This document shows, one piece after another, positions 62,308 to 64,000 of a DNA stretch of 64,000 nt. Both the position numbers and the translations under genes were made by a program. The notes under the pieces are model-generated. The model was not told the origin of the DNA. It worked only from the letters and a program-made list of their open reading frames with translations, and made no database searches. This stretch comes from Nisaea nitritireducens (GTDB taxonomy: Bacteria; Pseudomonadota; Alphaproteobacteria; Thalassobaculales; Thalassobaculaceae), in assembly GCF_014904795.1 (NCBI RefSeq), contig NZ_JACZFS010000007.1, positions 1 through 64,000 of the forward strand, in the 5' to 3' direction. Position 1 is the first letter of the stretch. Every line of letters begins with the position of its first letter.

Positions 62308-64000
62308 ATGCGGGAAGAACAACTTGCTCATAGCGCGCTCCAGCTTCGGGCCATTCTTGAAACCTGCACCACGGCGGTTTGCGTGTTTCTCCGCGGATCG
62401 GAAGAACGCGAATATCTTTATGCGAGCAATCGCATGCTGGAGATGTTCGGGGCAAAGGATGTCGGGGAACTAAACGCTTTCGGGTTTATCAACACGTTTG
62501 CCGACCCGAATGAAGCCACCGAAATGCGCGACCGTCACAATCAGGGCCAATACAAAAGGGACGCGGTCTATGAGCGTGTCCGCCTTGACGGCGGCCACTT
62601 CTGGGGCATGGGTACGGCGTCGGAGATTGAGTTCGAAGGTCAGCCTGCCACCATCGCCTGGATCACTGACATTTCAGACCGTATTGACGCCGAAAACAGG
62701 ACGGCGCAGCACGCAAACCAGCTCCGCGATATGCTCGAGACAAGCGAGGCCGGGGTCTCCGTGTTTCGTCGCGGCACCCTTGAGCGGGTTTATGCGAACC
62801 AGGGATTTTTGCGCCGTTTTGGACTTGCCTCTCATGAAGAACTCAACGGGATGAATCTTCGGGCAACCTTTGCGAATTCGGCGGATGCGGACTGGGTCGT
62901 CGAGCATCTTCAGTCTGGTGCAGGCCAGCAGCGATTTGCAATGGAAAGGCGGCGGGTCGACGGCTCGAAATGGTGGGCCCAGATCGAGACCAAGCCGATC
63001 GAATTCGACGGTGAGATGGCGACGATCGTCTGGCACTACGACATTACGGAGCAAAAGCGGGCCCAAGAGGAACTCGAGGCCGGAGCGCGGCGCTTCCGGG
63101 AAATTCTTGACAGTAGCGAGGCCGGAATATCGATCTTCGACGTGGATACCTTCGAGCGCCGCTATGTGAACAGCGTCTTCCTCAGGATGTTCGGTGCGGA
63201 GACGATCGAACAGATCAATGCGGTGGATTTCCGGGACACATTCGAAAGTCACGCTGTTGCGGAAACGGTCGCAGTGCAGCTTCGGGACGGTGATTTGATG
63301 GGACGCCGCTCGGAGATGCGTCGCCGGATCGATGGTTCGAAATGGTGGGCTGTGATCGACGCCAAGCGGATCGAGTTCGACGGCGAGCCTGCTGTCATTA
63401 CGTGGCATTATGACATCAGCGAGCAGAAGCAGATCGAGAATGAGCTTCGGGAAACCGTCGATGTCTTGCGGCAAACGCAGGAGGAACTTGTAGAAGCGGA
63501 GAAGATGGCGTCGCTCGGAGGCCTCGTTGCCGGTGTCGCGCACGAGATCAATACCCCGATTGGAATTTGCCTGACCTCGGCCTCGGCAATGACAGGAAAG
63601 ATCGACGAGCTTAAAGCGGCGGTCGAAAGTGGGCAGCTTACACGCGGGAAATTCATCTCGAGGCTTGAAACGATCGACAGTGCGGCGGATCTGGTGGTGC
63701 GGAACGCCAAGCGGGCGGGAGAATTGATTTCAAGCTTCAAAAAGGTTGCCGTCGACCAGACCAGTGGTGAACGGCGCGACTTCGCTCTTGTCGACTACAT
63801 CGAAGAAGTGCTCGTCAGTCTGGGGCCGGAACTTGACCGGAGGCATATTGAAAATGAACTCAAGGGAGACCGCGAGCTCGTCCTGAGTGGGTATCCCGGT
63901 GCGGTCGGTCAGATTGTGACCAACCTAGCGATGAATGCTGCAATACATGCATATGAAGACGGCGTCGGCGGCAAAACCGAAATCTTCTGCAATCAGGAAA
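62308..64000 (+). CDS. Sensor histidine kinase with three PAS domains (3' end beyond window)
   Basis: At least 564 residues are visible, with no stop before the window edge. Three successive PAS units (about 5-125, 130-260, 265-385) share a repeated layout: ETCTTAVCVF / ETSEAGVSVF / DSSEAGISIF at their starts and DGSKWWAQIETKPIEFDG-like cores. A coiled linker then leads to a HisKA_4-type box (LGGLVAGVAHEINTPIGICL) and the N-box of an HATPase (VGQIVTNLAMNAAIHAYED). No TM segment lies within the frame, so it is cytoplasmic as annotated. A GTG two codons upstream (62302) is an alternative start. Confidence 0.88.
   Translation, partial: MREEQLAHSALQLRAILETCTTAVCVFLRGSEEREYLYASNRMLEMFGAKDVGELNAFGFINTFADPNEATEMRDRHNQGQYKRDAVYERVRLDGGHFWGMGTASEIEFEGQPATIAWITDISDRIDAENRTAQHANQLRDMLETSEAGVSVFRRGTLERVYANQGFLRRFGLASHEELNGMNLRATFANSADADWVVEHLQSGAGQQRFAMERRRVDGSKWWAQIETKPIEFDGEMATIVWHYDITEQKRAQEELEAGARRFREILDSSEAGISIFDVDTFERRYVNSVFLRMFGAETIEQINAVDFRDTFESHAVAETVAVQLRDGDLMGRRSEMRRRIDGSKWWAVIDAKRIEFDGEPAVITWHYDISEQKQIENELRETVDVLRQTQEELVEAEKMASLGGLVAGVAHEINTPIGICLTSASAMTGKIDELKAAVESGQLTRGKFISRLETIDSAADLVVRNAKRAGELISSFKKVAVDQTSGERRDFALVDYIEEVLVSLGPELDRRHIENELKGDRELVLSGYPGAVGQIVTNLAMNAAIHAYEDGVGGKTEIFCNQE

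Noticed and set aside
1-64000. tRNA or rRNA genes, CRISPR arrays, insertion sequences, integrases
   Set aside because: No cloverleaf with conserved T-loop, no rRNA core sequence, no regularly spaced repeats and no transposase or integrase frames were noticed by eye; a dedicated scan could still find a small one.

Overview
The window is GC-rich chromosomal DNA from a Gram-negative bacterium. Gene content and protein style point to an alphaproteobacterium, probably a Rhodospirillales-like marine or soil lineage; the genus cannot be fixed from sequence alone. It carries about 60 protein genes in tight operons with many ATGA, GTGA and TTGA overlaps. I saw no rRNA, tRNA, CRISPR array, insertion sequence or prophage. 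Many long antisense reading frames are GC-bias shadows and are omitted.

Region 1 (1-8.2 kb) is mostly on the minus strand. It holds an SDR cut by the left edge, a glutamine amidotransferase, a nicotinamidase (pncA), a one-carbon pair (fhs plus a 10-formyl-THF hydrolase-like formyltransferase), a polysaccharide deacetylase and a DUF2817 peptidase-like protein. A plus-strand GFA-family protein and a PAS_5 protein follow. Region 2 (8.3-13.3 kb) is a tetR-MFP-RND efflux operon with a palindromic operator candidate. Region 3 (13.5-18.2 kb) has a second PAS_5 protein and a trehalose operon (otsB-GH15-otsA). Region 4 (18.2-21.7 kb) is a small catabolic operon: haloacid-dehalogenase-like HAD, FCD-type GntR, tandem GNAT and FAD-dependent oxidoreductase. 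Region 5 (21.7-26.2 kb) has a class C acid phosphatase, a bacterioferritin-like protein that lacks the haem methionine, and a hybrid histidine kinase.

Region 6 (26.2-32.7 kb) is a complete peptide-type ABC importer behind a strong Pho-box-like site. Region 7 (33.0-35.5 kb) holds an unrecognised 577-residue protein and a DUF7666-like protein. Region 8 (35.8-43.9 kb) is a self-contained chemosensory cluster of two convergent operons: CheB-type receiver/tandem CheW/CheA and MCP/CheR/CheB. In it the CheB receiver function appears to have been moved to a stand-alone protein. Region 9 (44.3-50.1 kb) is the urea importer urtABCDE behind a textbook sigma-54 promoter and an NtrC-like site. After a PAS histidine kinase, an enoyl-ACP-reductase-like protein and a GST, region 10 (54.1-59.2 kb) is the full urease operon ureDABCEFG, also behind a sigma-54 promoter. 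Urea import and hydrolysis therefore look co-regulated by nitrogen limitation. The right end has a BCCT transporter coupled to a 32-residue membrane peptide, a Bax-like glucosaminidase lipoprotein, and a three-PAS histidine kinase cut by the window edge and preceded by another tiny membrane ORF.

The least-described items are the rearranged chemosensory system, the 577-residue orphan, the two coupled membrane micro-ORFs, the Pho-box-like site on the peptide importer, and the structured element upstream of urtA that shares a 16-bp sequence with the urtA leader.
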